A DNA stretch of 64,000 bases from an uncultured Collinsella sp. (GCA_900542155.1 UQMD01000008.1:23896-87895); one strand, 5' to 3'; positions 54,780-62,109 are shown, numbered from the stretch's first letter. The notes: generated from the sequence alone by a model not told the origin. Numbers and translations: made by a program.

Positions 54780-55003
54780 AGCTTGACGAGTTCTGTCGAA
54801 AATCCCTCGTGTGACAGAAATCCGCTGGAAGGAGCTCTGGGCGTGTGGTCCCCGTCTCCACATTTGTGCTCGGATCATATGAGTAATTCAATGAAATTAC
54901 GCATGCGTTTTATACAAAACGTGCAATGGCATCAGCAAAAAGGGTGCGATAAATAATAAGCCTTAGACGACTACGATATATTTTTGGTGTCACCCTTGGT
55001 GTC

Positions 55004-55040
55004 AAAAAGAAAAAGGCCAGGGGCTTAACACCTCTGACCT
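55004..55040 (-). terminator. Intrinsic terminator of tRNA-Val
   Basis: On the minus strand AGGTCAGAGG pairs with CCCCTGGCCT (one mismatch, one G-U) and is followed by TTTTCTTTTT. The rest of 54780-55003 has no gene; TTGGTGTCA occurs twice (54984-54992, 54996-55004). Confidence 0.8.
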
Positions 55041-55050
55041 GCGCTTTAGA

Positions 55051-55125
55051 TGGTGGGCGATACAAGATTCGAACTTGTGACCCCATCCGTGTGAAGGATA
55101 TGCTCTACCCCTGAGCCAATCGCCC
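55051..55125 (-). tRNA. tRNA-Val (CAC)
   Basis: The minus strand gives acceptor GGGCGAT/ATCGCCC, anticodon stem TATCC/GGATG with loop TTCACAC (anticodon CAC), T arm ACAAG-TTCGAAT-CTTGT, and encoded ACCA at 55051-55054. Such genes are common integration targets, and an accessory island begins beside it. The 240 bp between it and the fic stop hold no gene. Confidence 0.95.
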
Positions 55126-55365
55126 GTCGCCTTTCGGCAAAAGAGATACTATCATAGCCTCGCGTGGTTTACCAACAACTTTTTGCCCTCGATTTTAAAT
55201 TCGTGGGCACATGCCGTTCCATCACAAACAAGGCGCCCAGCAAACCAGCAGCTCAACCACCCTTTATCGCTTGATCCACGAGGTCTCGGGGCGGCTGCAC
55301 GGGGTGCTGGGGATCTCCATGTGGTGTCCAATCAATTCAATAACCGGCGTGCAGATGCTTTGATT

Positions 55366-55881
55366 CTATACGTGCGACGGGTCGCCTATGCCCGCAATGC
55401 AACCGCGGCGCAGCTCCTCGGCGAGCCCGCTGGTCGTACGGCTTCCGGATACGAGGTCCTGGATCCAGGCGTAGTACTGGTTGTCTTTGGGCTCGGGGCT
55501 GTCGGACAGCACGACCGGAGTGCCTGCGAACCTTAAGACGGACAATGCGTAGATAAGGCTGGTACGTTTGTTACCGTCCTCAAAGATGTGGTCCTTGACC
55601 ATGTGCTCTGCCACGTAGGTGACCTGGTCAAAGATGTCTGCGAAGCGATCGGCCGGCGATTGACCGAATACTGTACAGAACGCACCCGCAAGTACGGACT
55701 CGACGCGACCAAGCTCAAGCGCGGCCCGGTCGCCTGTGGCGTCGGTTGTATAGCAGCGCCCGACCGTCATCAGCGTGCTGTGTAGGCGCATCACAGCCGC
55801 GGCCATAGCTTCGAGCGAACCGGTATCATCGAGCACGAGCGGCGCGAACGGATGAGCGCTCCGCTGCATAGCCGCCATCAT
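55366..55881 (-). CDS. Fic/Doc family protein (putative AMP/phospho-transferase toxin)
   Basis: This 171-aa single-domain Fic protein carries the motif HIFEDGNKR (HxFx[DN]GNKR form) at ~residue 95, followed by the usual helix. Fic proteins transfer AMP or other phosphate groups onto targets; the K in GNKR is typical of Doc-like members. The ATG at 55881 follows TTGGAG and overlaps the stop of the small upstream gene. It lacks an obvious intrinsic inhibitory helix, so the upstream small protein is the likely antitoxin. Confidence 0.82.
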   Translation of the reverse strand: MMAAMQRSAHPFAPLVLDDTGSLEAMAAAVMRLHSTLMTVGRCYTTDATGDRAALELGRVESVLAGAFCTVFGQSPADRFADIFDQVTYVAEHMVKDHIFEDGNKRTSLIYALSVLRFAGTPVVLSDSPEPKDNQYYAWIQDLVSGSRTTSGLAEELRRGCIAGIGDPSHV

Positions 55882-56063
55882 GAGTTCTCCAAGAGCCTGA
55901 GCGCGTTGGGCATGCCCGCTATGGTCTGCCGAATAGCTTCGTCGATCGGCGTGACGCCGTCGAGCGAAATCGGAGATGCTGAATTTACCTCGAGCGCAGA
56001 TGAATGATCTTCTTGAGCAACGCAATCAGCTCCGTCATCTTGTTGAACGTAGTTCCAAGGCAT
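55878..56063 (-). CDS. Small putative antitoxin of the Fic protein
   Basis: This 61-aa acidic protein starts at an ATG with a perfect GAGGAGG and overlaps the fic start (TCATGATG). The segment TPIDEA resembles, loosely, the (S/T)xxxE(G/N) inhibitory motif of Fic antitoxins, with Ala in place of Gly/Asn. Position, size and coupling support an antitoxin role; there is no family match that I recognise. Confidence 0.55.
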   Translation of the reverse strand: MPWNYVQQDDGADCVAQEDHSSALEVNSASPISLDGVTPIDEAIRQTIAGMPNALRLLENS

Positions 56064-56074
56064 GTCTGCCTCCT

Positions 56075-56764
56075 CTATAGCCTTTCGGACGGAATAACCC
56101 GCGAGTCGTACTCCAGGGCGATCGGTTGCCAGACGAGATCTTCGATGGCGCAGCTTAGGGTGTTTGCGAGCGCCAATGCCGAAGAGACCGAGGCGCGGCG
56201 TAAATCCAGCTGATTCTGTTCGTAGAGCTGTATAGCGCGAAGTTTAACCCCCGATTGGGCGGCCAGCTGTTTTTGCGTTAGGCCGGCCGCCTTTCGTGCC
56301 GCTTTGAGGCCCTTTTTGTCTGCCTGGGCTTTGTTCCATTTATCGATGACAATCTCTGCGAATGTATCTTCCGACGCCTCGTGAAGCGGGGAATACGAAC
56401 CGATAATCCAATCAAGCGGGGCGACTTCAAAGAGCTCGTTAAAGTTCAAGCTGCTCGCCCATTGCGAATAAGCCAAAACCCAGCCCGCCCAGTATTGCGA
56501 GGAACGATCAAGCGGGTAGCTCTCCCTACATTCTGCGGGTTTCAATCCTGCACTGGCAATTATTTCACGCGCAAGTTCGTCACCCGACATGCCGCAGACA
56601 ACGCGCGCCACACCACGCTCGAATTGCCTCATCTCGAGAGAATTCAATAGGATTGTCGTTAGTTCGACAGGACTCAGCCCTTGGTCGCAGAGGGCGAAAT
56701 CGACTGCCTCTCCCAGCGTTCTCATGGCATCCTCGAGATACATCTCACTGTAGGCGTGGGTCAT
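56075..56764 (-). CDS. XRE-type HTH protein, putative antitoxin of DUF3990
   Basis: This 229-aa protein has an unrecognised N-terminal ~150 residues and a C-terminal HTH_XRE domain (LKAARKAAGLTQKQLAAQSGV...LALANTLSCAIEDLV). Its ATG lies 20 bp inside the 3' end of the DUF3990 gene, so the two are coupled. It probably binds the perfect palindrome in front of that gene. Confidence 0.7.
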   Translation of the reverse strand: MTHAYSEMYLEDAMRTLGEAVDFALCDQGLSPVELTTILLNSLEMRQFERGVARVVCGMSGDELAREIIASAGLKPAECRESYPLDRSSQYWAGWVLAYSQWASSLNFNELFEVAPLDWIIGSYSPLHEASEDTFAEIVIDKWNKAQADKKGLKAARKAAGLTQKQLAAQSGVKLRAIQLYEQNQLDLRRASVSSALALANTLSCAIEDLVWQPIALEYDSRVIPSERL

Positions 56765-57413
56765 TTTCTGTCATCCCCTCTCGAACGATATCGACGATAC
56801 GAATTCCCTCAAACGGGTTTTCGGTAAGCAATTCCCGATACTGCGCCCTTGCCAACTCATCTCGGTCCTTGGCCAATGGGCCATATAGAGCTTGTGGCGC
56901 ACGTTCAAATCCAGCAAAACGAATGCTCTTAAACGCGCGCTCGCCTTTAAGCACAATCTGTTCTCCAAGGTTGCCGAGCCTCATCGCTCGACCGAGCTGG
57001 TCAATGGTGATCGTATTGTTTACAAACGCCCTGGCATAGCTGAAGTACGAGTCATCCGCACGCCATCCTCTAATCACATCGTAAGCGTTAGCATCTGGCA
57101 AAAAATGATCGTGGAGATATTCACACGCCCCCACGGCGATAGCGGTGTCCTTGCGAAAAGAACGATGCTCTACAAGCAACGCTATCCAATGCAGAACTGA
57201 ATATTGCGGCGATAGCAGGTCGAGTACCTTGAGATCGGCCATGTCGAGTTCATATCGATTTGCAAAGCCGTCTGCGTCCCTAGAGCATGCCCATTCCCTT
57301 GCAAGGTTGAGGCTCTCTGTGCAATAGAATCCCTGTCCATAGTCGTTATGGACTTTCCCCAGGCCAATCTGGGGAGTCTCAATGATCTTCTGAGAACCAT
57401 GCCACAGTTCCAC
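56745..57413 (-). CDS. DUF3990 protein, ADP-ribosyltransferase-like putative toxin
   Basis: This 222-aa protein opens with LWHGSQKIIETPQIGLGKVHNDYGQGFYCTE, which holds the conserved residues of DUF3990 (HGS, DYGxGFY), a fold compared to ADP-ribosyltransferases. The start is GTG at 57413 behind TAGGAGA. It is the first gene of a two-gene unit with an XRE protein, the usual toxin-first layout of this group. Toxicity is inferred. Confidence 0.75.
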   Translation of the reverse strand: MELWHGSQKIIETPQIGLGKVHNDYGQGFYCTESLNLAREWACSRDADGFANRYELDMADLKVLDLLSPQYSVLHWIALLVEHRSFRKDTAIAVGACEYLHDHFLPDANAYDVIRGWRADDSYFSYARAFVNNTITIDQLGRAMRLGNLGEQIVLKGERAFKSIRFAGFERAPQALYGPLAKDRDELARAQYRELLTENPFEGIRIVDIVREGMTENDPRLQ

Positions 57414-57428
57414 GCGAGTCTCCTAACA

Positions 57429-57475
57429 GGTATCGCCCTAGCGATAGTATAGCACACTATCGCTAGGGCGATACC
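57429..57475. promoter_or_regulatory. Perfect 20-bp palindromic operator/promoter of the DUF3990-XRE pair
   Basis: GGTATCGCCCTAGCGATAGT (57429-57448) is the exact inverse of 57456-57475 with a 7-nt spacer. On the minus strand the spacer reads GTGCTAT and forms TGCTATACT, an extended -10, so a bound dimer would cover the promoter 16 bp before the gene. Confidence 0.75.
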
Positions 57476-57547
57476 AGTATTCAGAGAGCAAAAGGGTGTA
57501 TGGAACCGAGTTTGAGTTCAATACCGGCTTCTAAGACTCTCCGAGTC

Positions 57548-57672
57548 CGGAAGTATGCGGCAAAATTCAGACTTGTTGACCACGCTGGAGCACATCAACG
57601 CTTCTACCTGCGGCTTCTTTGAGCCAAAAGGGCAGTGTGGTCGGGGGTTCCGGAATTTGCCGCATACTTCCG
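57548..57672. repeat. Repeat element with 17-bp terminal inverted repeats
   Basis: CGGAAGTATGCGGCAAA (57548-57564) is the inverse of 57656-57672. A second stem (TTGACCACGCTG with CAGTGTGGTC) lies inside. It is noncoding and immediately precedes another repeat element. Confidence 0.65.
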
Positions 57673-57682
57673 TTTTGAGTAT

Positions 57683-57817
57683 TCGGAAATGCGGGGAAAA
57701 ACCGAGATCTGTCGACCAGACCCTGGTTTTATGCTTCCGCGACCTGCGGTTTTATACGTAAAAATTTGGTTGCGCTCGGCGGGTTCCGATCCCCCCCCCA
57801 CACACACTTCCGGAAAT
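57683..57817 (+). repeat. Interspersed repeat (CCGAGATCTGTCGACCAGA type), copy 1
   Basis: The core (ATGCGGGGAAAAACCGAGATCTGTCGACCAGACCC..., then CTTCCGCGACCTGCGG and GCTCGGCGG) is shared in the same orientation with 60748-60876. It ends in inverse CTTCCGGAAAT. It is noncoding. Confidence 0.7.
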
Positions 57818-57994
57818 GAGTCACATCAACAACGGCGTTCGATTGCGATGAATGCTTTCCTAGTGCGAACAGCACCAAGGCCATGGCAATTCAGTGGCTG
57901 TCGGCGGTCTTGGCGAGTGTGGAGAACACGCCACTTGCACTCGCTTTGGGTTTTGCCGGATTTGAAACGGTGGCATACACAGGGCGTCTTTATA

Positions 57995-58055
57995 TGTAAC
58001 TTAATAATTTGCCTTGTAACATCATTAATGTTACATTCCAAAATAGCATGTTACA
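57995..58055. promoter_or_regulatory. Symmetric four-half-site operator and promoter of the AbiE-like pair
   Basis: TGTAAC at 57995-58000 and 58015-58020, and GTTACA at 58030-58035 and 58050-58055, form TGTAAC-N14-TGTAAC-N9-GTTACA-N14-GTTACA with exact dyad symmetry about 58025. TTGCCT (58009-58014) and TACATT (58032-58037, spacing 17) form a promoter within it. AAGGAGG at 58057-58063 follows. Confidence 0.75.
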
Positions 58056-58069
58056 CAAGGAGGCGAGGC

Positions 58070-59059
58070 ATGCGAGAATTCGTTGAGAAGATGCTGCATT
58101 CGAAAGTTGAGCGTGAGCCCGTTGACGTCTCGGGGCTTCCCCTGTATCTGAGGGGGTTGTACTCCCTTGAGCGGTGGACCGCCTTCGGCGTGCCGTTCGT
58201 GATGGCTTTCCCCATCGAGAACGCGACGGTGAAGACCATGGCGAAACACCGTAACACGCTGGAGACAGCTCTGGGGATTCCCGTGGCTTTCGCTCTCGAG
58301 AGCGCCACGGGCTATAGGGTCGAGCGAATGCTTGAGGCCGGCCTCGCCTTTGTAGCTACAGACAAGCAGGTGTACCTACCGTTCCTGGGAGTCGCTCTGA
58401 ATGGCGGCAAGAGCCATGCGGGCGGCCGTAAGCAGGTGAGCATCGAGACGCTCTCGCCCCAGGCGCAGCGTCTCGCCATCATGGCGCTCTACGGTGAACT
58501 CGACGGAGCCAACGTAACTCAGGCGGCGAACGTTCTCGCCGTAGCAAAGATGACCGTCTCACGCGCGTTCGATGAACTCGCTGCTGTCGACCCCTCGATC
58601 ATCGTGTCCGAAGGGCGCCGACGGGTCCTACGCCCTGACCGGAATAAGATGGCGCTGTGGCGGCGGCTTGAGCCACACATGGCAAGTCCGGTCGCAAGGG
58701 AGCATCGCCTGACCAGCGTACCCGATGTGGGCCTTCCACCAGGAGGAGTTTCGGCGCTGAGTGAGATCTCGATGCTGCAGGACGACCCCTGGCCGACTTT
58801 CACCGCGACCAAAGCGCAAGAGCGCGTCCTAGGGCTGGCGACCGGTGCACGTAACGCTGGATTCGACGAACCAGAGGAGCCCGCGTGCGTAGTGCAGGTG
58901 CTGCGCTACGAGCCCGAGCCAGCGCCCGGGTGTATTGTCGACCCGCTTTCCGCCATCCTATCCCTTCCCGACGATGTGAGGGACGACCCGCGCATCGCGG
59001 GCGAGATCGAGTACGTCCTGAATCGAGTGCTTGGGGTTGATTATGAAGGGAATCGATAA
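58070..59059 (+). CDS. AbiEi-like antitoxin/regulator of a type IV toxin-antitoxin pair
   Basis: This 329-aa protein has a winged-helix region (LSPQAQRLAIMALYGEL...VTQAANVLAVAKMTVSRAFDEL, residues ~125-180). It precedes and overlaps by 17 bp a nucleotidyltransferase of the AbiEii group. AbiEi proteins repress their own promoter by binding inverted repeats, which fits the operator just upstream. The ATG at 58070 follows AAGGAGGCG; the frame is open far upstream only because it runs through the repeat element. Confidence 0.65.
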   Translation: MREFVEKMLHSKVEREPVDVSGLPLYLRGLYSLERWTAFGVPFVMAFPIENATVKTMAKHRNTLETALGIPVAFALESATGYRVERMLEAGLAFVATDKQVYLPFLGVALNGGKSHAGGRKQVSIETLSPQAQRLAIMALYGELDGANVTQAANVLAVAKMTVSRAFDELAAVDPSIIVSEGRRRVLRPDRNKMALWRRLEPHMASPVAREHRLTSVPDVGLPPGGVSALSEISMLQDDPWPTFTATKAQERVLGLATGARNAGFDEPEEPACVVQVLRYEPEPAPGCIVDPLSAILSLPDDVRDDPRIAGEIEYVLNRVLGVDYEGNR

Positions 59060-59792
59060 GTTCAGGGAACGCTTCGCGGGCTGCGAGGGCGAATATGTCC
59101 TAATCGGTGGCGGAGCCTGCGACCTGCTGTTCGGCGAGGTCGGGCAAGATTTCAGGGCAACGAAAGATCTCGATCTAGTCCTACTGGTGGAGGCGCTGAC
59201 GCCTGAGTTCGGCCGCGTGTTCTGGGACTTTGTCCGGGAAGGCGGGTACGAGAACAAACAAAAGAGTAGCGGGAAGCCGCAGTTCTACCGGTTCTCTAAG
59301 CCGAAGGACCCGGCCCTCCCCGCCATGCTGGAGTTATTTGCACGCACCGACATCAACCTGCGCGACGGGGATTCCGGCCTTTTGCCGATACACATCGGCG
59401 AGGAGGTTTCTAGTCTTTCTGCGATTCTGCTGGACGAGGAGTACTACAAATTGCTCGTGGAGAACAGAGTATCGGCGGGCGGCGTCGCTGTCCTGTCGGT
59501 CGAGGGACTAATCCCCTTCAAAGCAAAGGCGTGGCTCGACCTGTCTGCCAAGCGTGCAGATGGAAAGGCAGTCGATGAGAAGAGCGTAAAGAAGCACCGT
59601 AACGACGTCTGCCGCCTCGCCACCTTGCTCGCGGGCAACGAGCGTCCCGCCATGAGCGAGGGTGTTCTTGCTGACATGAGGCGCTTCATGGAGGCCTACG
59701 AATCGGACCCCGTCGATCCCAAAACAATCAAGATCAAGGGTGTTGGGGCGCAACAGGTCGTTGAGGTGCTGAAGGACGTTTACTTGCGATAA
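59043..59792 (+). CDS. AbiEii-like nucleotidyltransferase toxin
   Basis: This 249-aa protein has the DNA-polymerase-beta-like nucleotidyltransferase core: YVLIGGGACDLLFG, then RATKDLDLVLLVE (GG and DxD-type acidic residues at ~55-58), and VEGLIPFKAKAWLDL with a conserved Lys. Known AbiEii/MenT enzymes add nucleotides to tRNA or other targets and stop growth. The start ATG at 59043 lies within the upstream gene. Target and toxicity are inferred. Confidence 0.7.
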   Translation: MKGIDKFRERFAGCEGEYVLIGGGACDLLFGEVGQDFRATKDLDLVLLVEALTPEFGRVFWDFVREGGYENKQKSSGKPQFYRFSKPKDPALPAMLELFARTDINLRDGDSGLLPIHIGEEVSSLSAILLDEEYYKLLVENRVSAGGVAVLSVEGLIPFKAKAWLDLSAKRADGKAVDEKSVKKHRNDVCRLATLLAGNERPAMSEGVLADMRRFMEAYESDPVDPKTIKIKGVGAQQVVEVLKDVYLR

Positions 59793-60050
59793 CACGTATA
59801 CATGACGCGCCTTCAACCAGAACGATTGAAGGCGCCTTCTCCGCGAGCATTGTTTTGATTGCGTTATTTCAGGGGCTTTTAGAGCTGCATCGATTAGGTC
59901 AGCAGCGTTGACGAAGCGGCCGGGATTCCCCCTGGCAAAGAACGCATCGCTCTCGTGGATTGCCTCAAGGCTTTCCGTGTTGGGCTCGGCGTGCGGAATG
60001 AGCTGCGGGATGGTATCTGTAAGCTCCTTGTCACGTTTACTTCGCTTCAT
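59508..60050 (-). CDS. Small antitoxin-like gene whose 3' end runs into abiEii antisense
   Basis: The first ~58 residues (MKRSKRDKELTDTIPQL...ESLEAIHESDAFF...NPGRFVNAADLIDAALK) look like a compact helical antitoxin-type protein. The ATG at 60050 overlaps the MNT gene by 14 bp. After ~59870 the frame crosses the AbiE hairpin and continues antisense to the nucleotidyltransferase to 59508, giving a nonsense tail. The original stop was probably lost at a recombination junction. Confidence 0.4.
   Translation of the reverse strand: MKRSKRDKELTDTIPQLIPHAEPNTESLEAIHESDAFFARGNPGRFVNAADLIDAALKAPEITQSKQCSRRRRLQSFWLKARHVYVLSQVNVLQHLNDLLRPNTLDLDCFGIDGVRFVGLHEAPHVSKNTLAHGGTLVAREQGGEAADVVTVLLYALLIDCLSICTLGRQVEPRLCFEGD
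59807..59835 (+). terminator. Hairpin after the AbiE-like pair
   Basis: GCGCCTTCAA (59807-59816) pairs exactly with TTGAAGGCGC (59826-59835) around a 9-nt loop. No U run follows. Confidence 0.5.
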
Positions 60051-60336
60051 AGAGACGCACCTCATCCTGCTCGATGCTTTTGCGGAAGGAGGCGCGCATG
60101 TGCTCTGGTGGGTTGGTGACGATATCAACCTTTCGCCCAAGTTCCTTCTCGAGCTCATGGGAGAGTTCGAGAAGTGCGCCGAACGTCATGGTGTTGCCGC
60201 AGACTAGGCGCAAGTCAATATCGCTATCGGGCGTTTGTTCTCCTCGTGCAAACGAGCCAAACAGATATGCCTCGCGGACGTCGTAGCGAGCCAGCACGCG
60301 GGAGACCGCAGTGGATATGTCGGTAGGCGAGATCAT
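60037..60336 (-). CDS. MNT-type minimal nucleotidyltransferase
   Basis: This 99-aa protein has the signature YLFGSFARGEQTPDSDIDLRL (GSxxRG and DxD). In MntA/HepT systems such enzymes AMPylate and neutralise a HEPN toxin; here the adjacent gene is a small non-HEPN protein instead. The only HEPN-like gene nearby is the Abi_2 gene at 61088, in a separate transcription unit. Confidence 0.8.
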   Translation of the reverse strand: MISPTDISTAVSRVLARYDVREAYLFGSFARGEQTPDSDIDLRLVCGNTMTFGALLELSHELEKELGRKVDIVTNPPEHMRASFRKSIEQDEVRLYEAK

Positions 60337-60364
60337 GGGTTATTTGCCGTTCAACAGTAGAACG

Positions 60365-60643
60365 TCAGAGGGCCAGTTCCGAAACCGCCGTTCCGGCTTT
60401 CTGGCGTTCGGCGAGTTCGAAGATAAGTGGGGCGTTTGATCTAACAAATTCTGTCAAGAAATTGAGGTCATCAGCAGAAAAGCCTTCGACGTTGAACCAT
60501 TTGACCGCAGGCAAGAAGCATTCCGCATGGTCAAAGCCAAAGTCAACCGGGCGCTCGACGGCCACGCGAACGGTTCCGTCTTCTCTTGTCTCTGAGTAGG
60601 CAAACTGGGTGCCATCATCAAGCTGAACATAGCTCCATAACAC
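60365..60643 (-). CDS. Hypothetical protein, first gene of the MNT operon
   Basis: This 92-aa protein is not recognised. It begins at a GTG with AAGGAGG 5 bp upstream (LWSYVQLDDGTQFAYSETRED), has a beta-rich first half and a helical second half, and is separated from the MNT gene by 28 bp. The frame is open further upstream without a start of similar quality. Confidence 0.6.
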   Translation of the reverse strand: MLWSYVQLDDGTQFAYSETREDGTVRVAVERPVDFGFDHAECFLPAVKWFNVEGFSADDLNFLTEFVRSNAPLIFELAERQKAGTAVSELAL

Positions 60644-60747
60644 GACTGCCTCCTTAGTGTTTATTTCCGAGTATAAAGAGCAGACTAGATGTAACGCGGC
60701 GTGAATTGAATTATTCCTATAAGACACGAACTCAGACAACAGGCCAT

Positions 60748-60876
60748 CTCCGAAAGTGCGGGGAAACCGAGATCTGCCGACCAGACCCCAGTTTCGAGCT
60801 TCCGCGATCTGCTGTTTTGTTGCTAAAAATCAGTTTGTGCTCGGCGGTTTTAAATTTTTACCCGCACTTCCGAAAA
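60748..60876 (+). repeat. Interspersed repeat (CCGAGATCTGTCGACCAGA type), copy 2
   Basis: CGAAAGTGCGGG (60751-60762) is the inverse, with one mismatch, of CCCGCACTTCCG (60861-60872). The interior shares GGGGAAACCGAGATCTGCCG, ACCAGACCC, GCTTCCGCGA and TGCTCGGCGG with copy 1 at 57683-57817, in the same orientation. The two copies flank the AbiE-like and MNT modules. Confidence 0.7.
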
Positions 60877-60916
60877 TCGGGCCATTCAGCAACGATATGC
60901 GGTGCCCAAGAGTGCT

Positions 60917-61048
60917 ATGCCAGGTAAGAAGAGCGTTAAGAAAAATGCGCCCGAGCCAGCCGACCCCCCCGCCTTGCATCCATTATGGCAACCGATAACC
61001 ACAACGCGTCTGAACCAAGGGATTGACGCTCAATTCCATCGTCAATAA
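60917..61048 (+). other. Short reading frame, 43 codons, doubtful
   Basis: The frame starts MPGKKSVKKNAPEPADPP and ends at 61048. No clear ribosome site is present, and it may be a relic. No other gene is seen between the repeat and the Abi_2 gene. Confidence 0.2.
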
Positions 61049-61087
61049 TTTCCTGAAACCAGTGATTTACTTTTAGGTGGGCCGAAT

Positions 61088-62020
61088 CTAAATTTTATAC
61101 CTAGTTATCTTCTTCCATTTGGCTGGGAAACCCATGGCCTCAAGAAGGCGCTCCTCGCCGATACTTTCATCCAATGACAAATATCCGTTAACGCACTTGA
61201 CGAGCTTGGCCTTGAATGTCTTGAACTCGTCTTCGCGAAGGAGGTATCGAAGGGTGATCACTGCCGAGAAAACGTCTACCTTGCCGCAAGCGTAATCCGG
61301 CCCAATCTTTTCGATGCCGAGCTTGGCGTGCAAGACCGTGTCAGGAATCTCGACGTGACACCTGTGGGAGAAGAGACGCTCTCCATGCGCGCAGACGTTC
61401 CTGTAGAGGGCGAGTACGTGGATAAACGACGAGAGCTCTTTCGGGTTTCCGACCCCGAACCTCTTAGCAATCTTGGCCTTCTCGCTGTCCCTGAGCGCCG
61501 TGAGCATTTTCGAAGTCTGTCCGAAGGTCATCGCGTTCACGGCGACCCATAGCGGCACGTTCTTATATGCCCTGCGGTAGTAGGCAAGGTATTCGTGGCT
61601 GGTATCCTTGTTGGCGATATAGTCAAGCATGTTTAGCAATTTTGGGAGAACACGCTTCGCGCCCTTCGACGTCGCGTAGCAGCGGGCGTCTAGATACTTG
61701 CTCTGGGACTCGCCATATGCAGCGCAGAACTCGTAGGCCAGCGCCGACCTGATCTTCGCCTCGACCTTGAGCAGCGCATCGAGCATTATCTCCCTAAGCT
61801 CGACGTCGAACTCGTAAAGCGCTAGGATGTCTCCAAAAGTGGCACCTTCGCGGTATACCCGGGTGCTCGGGTCGCGGAAAAACGACTGGTAGCCGTTCAC
61901 GACCGGGAAATAGCCGATGTCAGCAAGCACCCTTCGGCAAACCTCTTCGTCCTCGATTCTGAGGCCGGAGCTTCTGAGCTTCTCCATCTGCTGCTGGTAG
62001 GTAAGGAATTCTTTGGGCAT
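61088..62020 (-). CDS. Abi_2 family HEPN protein (AbiF/AbiD-like abortive infection)
   Basis: This 310-aa protein matches the Abi_2 family: KEFLTYQQQMEKLRSSGL at the start, IGYFPVVNGYQSFF, and the HEPN active site LYRNVCAHGERLF (RxxxxH) near residue 210. Abi_2 proteins (AbiD, AbiF) abort phage infection, and their HEPN domains are considered RNases related to Cas13 ancestors. A separate promoter and a terminated small RNA lie directly upstream. GGGAAGAG is the only, weak, ribosome site before the ATG. Confidence 0.85.
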   Translation of the reverse strand: MPKEFLTYQQQMEKLRSSGLRIEDEEVCRRVLADIGYFPVVNGYQSFFRDPSTRVYREGATFGDILALYEFDVELREIMLDALLKVEAKIRSALAYEFCAAYGESQSKYLDARCYATSKGAKRVLPKLLNMLDYIANKDTSHEYLAYYRRAYKNVPLWVAVNAMTFGQTSKMLTALRDSEKAKIAKRFGVGNPKELSSFIHVLALYRNVCAHGERLFSHRCHVEIPDTVLHAKLGIEKIGPDYACGKVDVFSAVITLRYLLREDEFKTFKAKLVKCVNGYLSLDESIGEERLLEAMGFPAKWKKITRYKI

Positions 62021-62034
62021 CGTCGCTCTTCCCG

Positions 62035-62063
62035 AAAATAAAAGGGGAACCCGCAGGCTCCCC
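62035..62063 (-). terminator. Intrinsic terminator between small RNA and the Abi_2 gene
   Basis: On the minus strand GGGGA-GCC-TGCG-GGT-TCCCC forms a stem with one mismatch, followed by TTTTATTTT, ending only 15 bp before the Abi_2 start codon. Confidence 0.82.
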
Positions 62064-62103
62064 TCCGGTTCCAGGCATCGAAAGTTTCTGGACCCTAATC
62101 ACT
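62036..62103 (-). ncRNA. Candidate abiF-type small RNA
   Basis: Transcription from the promoter at 62138-62110 would start near 62103 and end at the terminator, giving ~68 nt. It folds as two stem-loops: GGGTCCAG with CTGGAACC (one mismatch) around AAACTTTCGATGC, then the terminator hairpin. A small structured RNA immediately before an Abi_2/AbiF gene matches the arrangement described for abiF RNAs; identity needs a covariance search. Confidence 0.6.
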
Positions 62104-62109
62104 GTCATG

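Noticed and set aside
55183..55536. 117-codon frame on the + strand
   Set aside because: Mostly antisense to fic, with no ribosome site or domain.
57635..58069. N-terminal extension of the AbiEi-like gene
   Set aside because: It runs through a repeat element and the operator; AAGGAGG marks the start at 58070.
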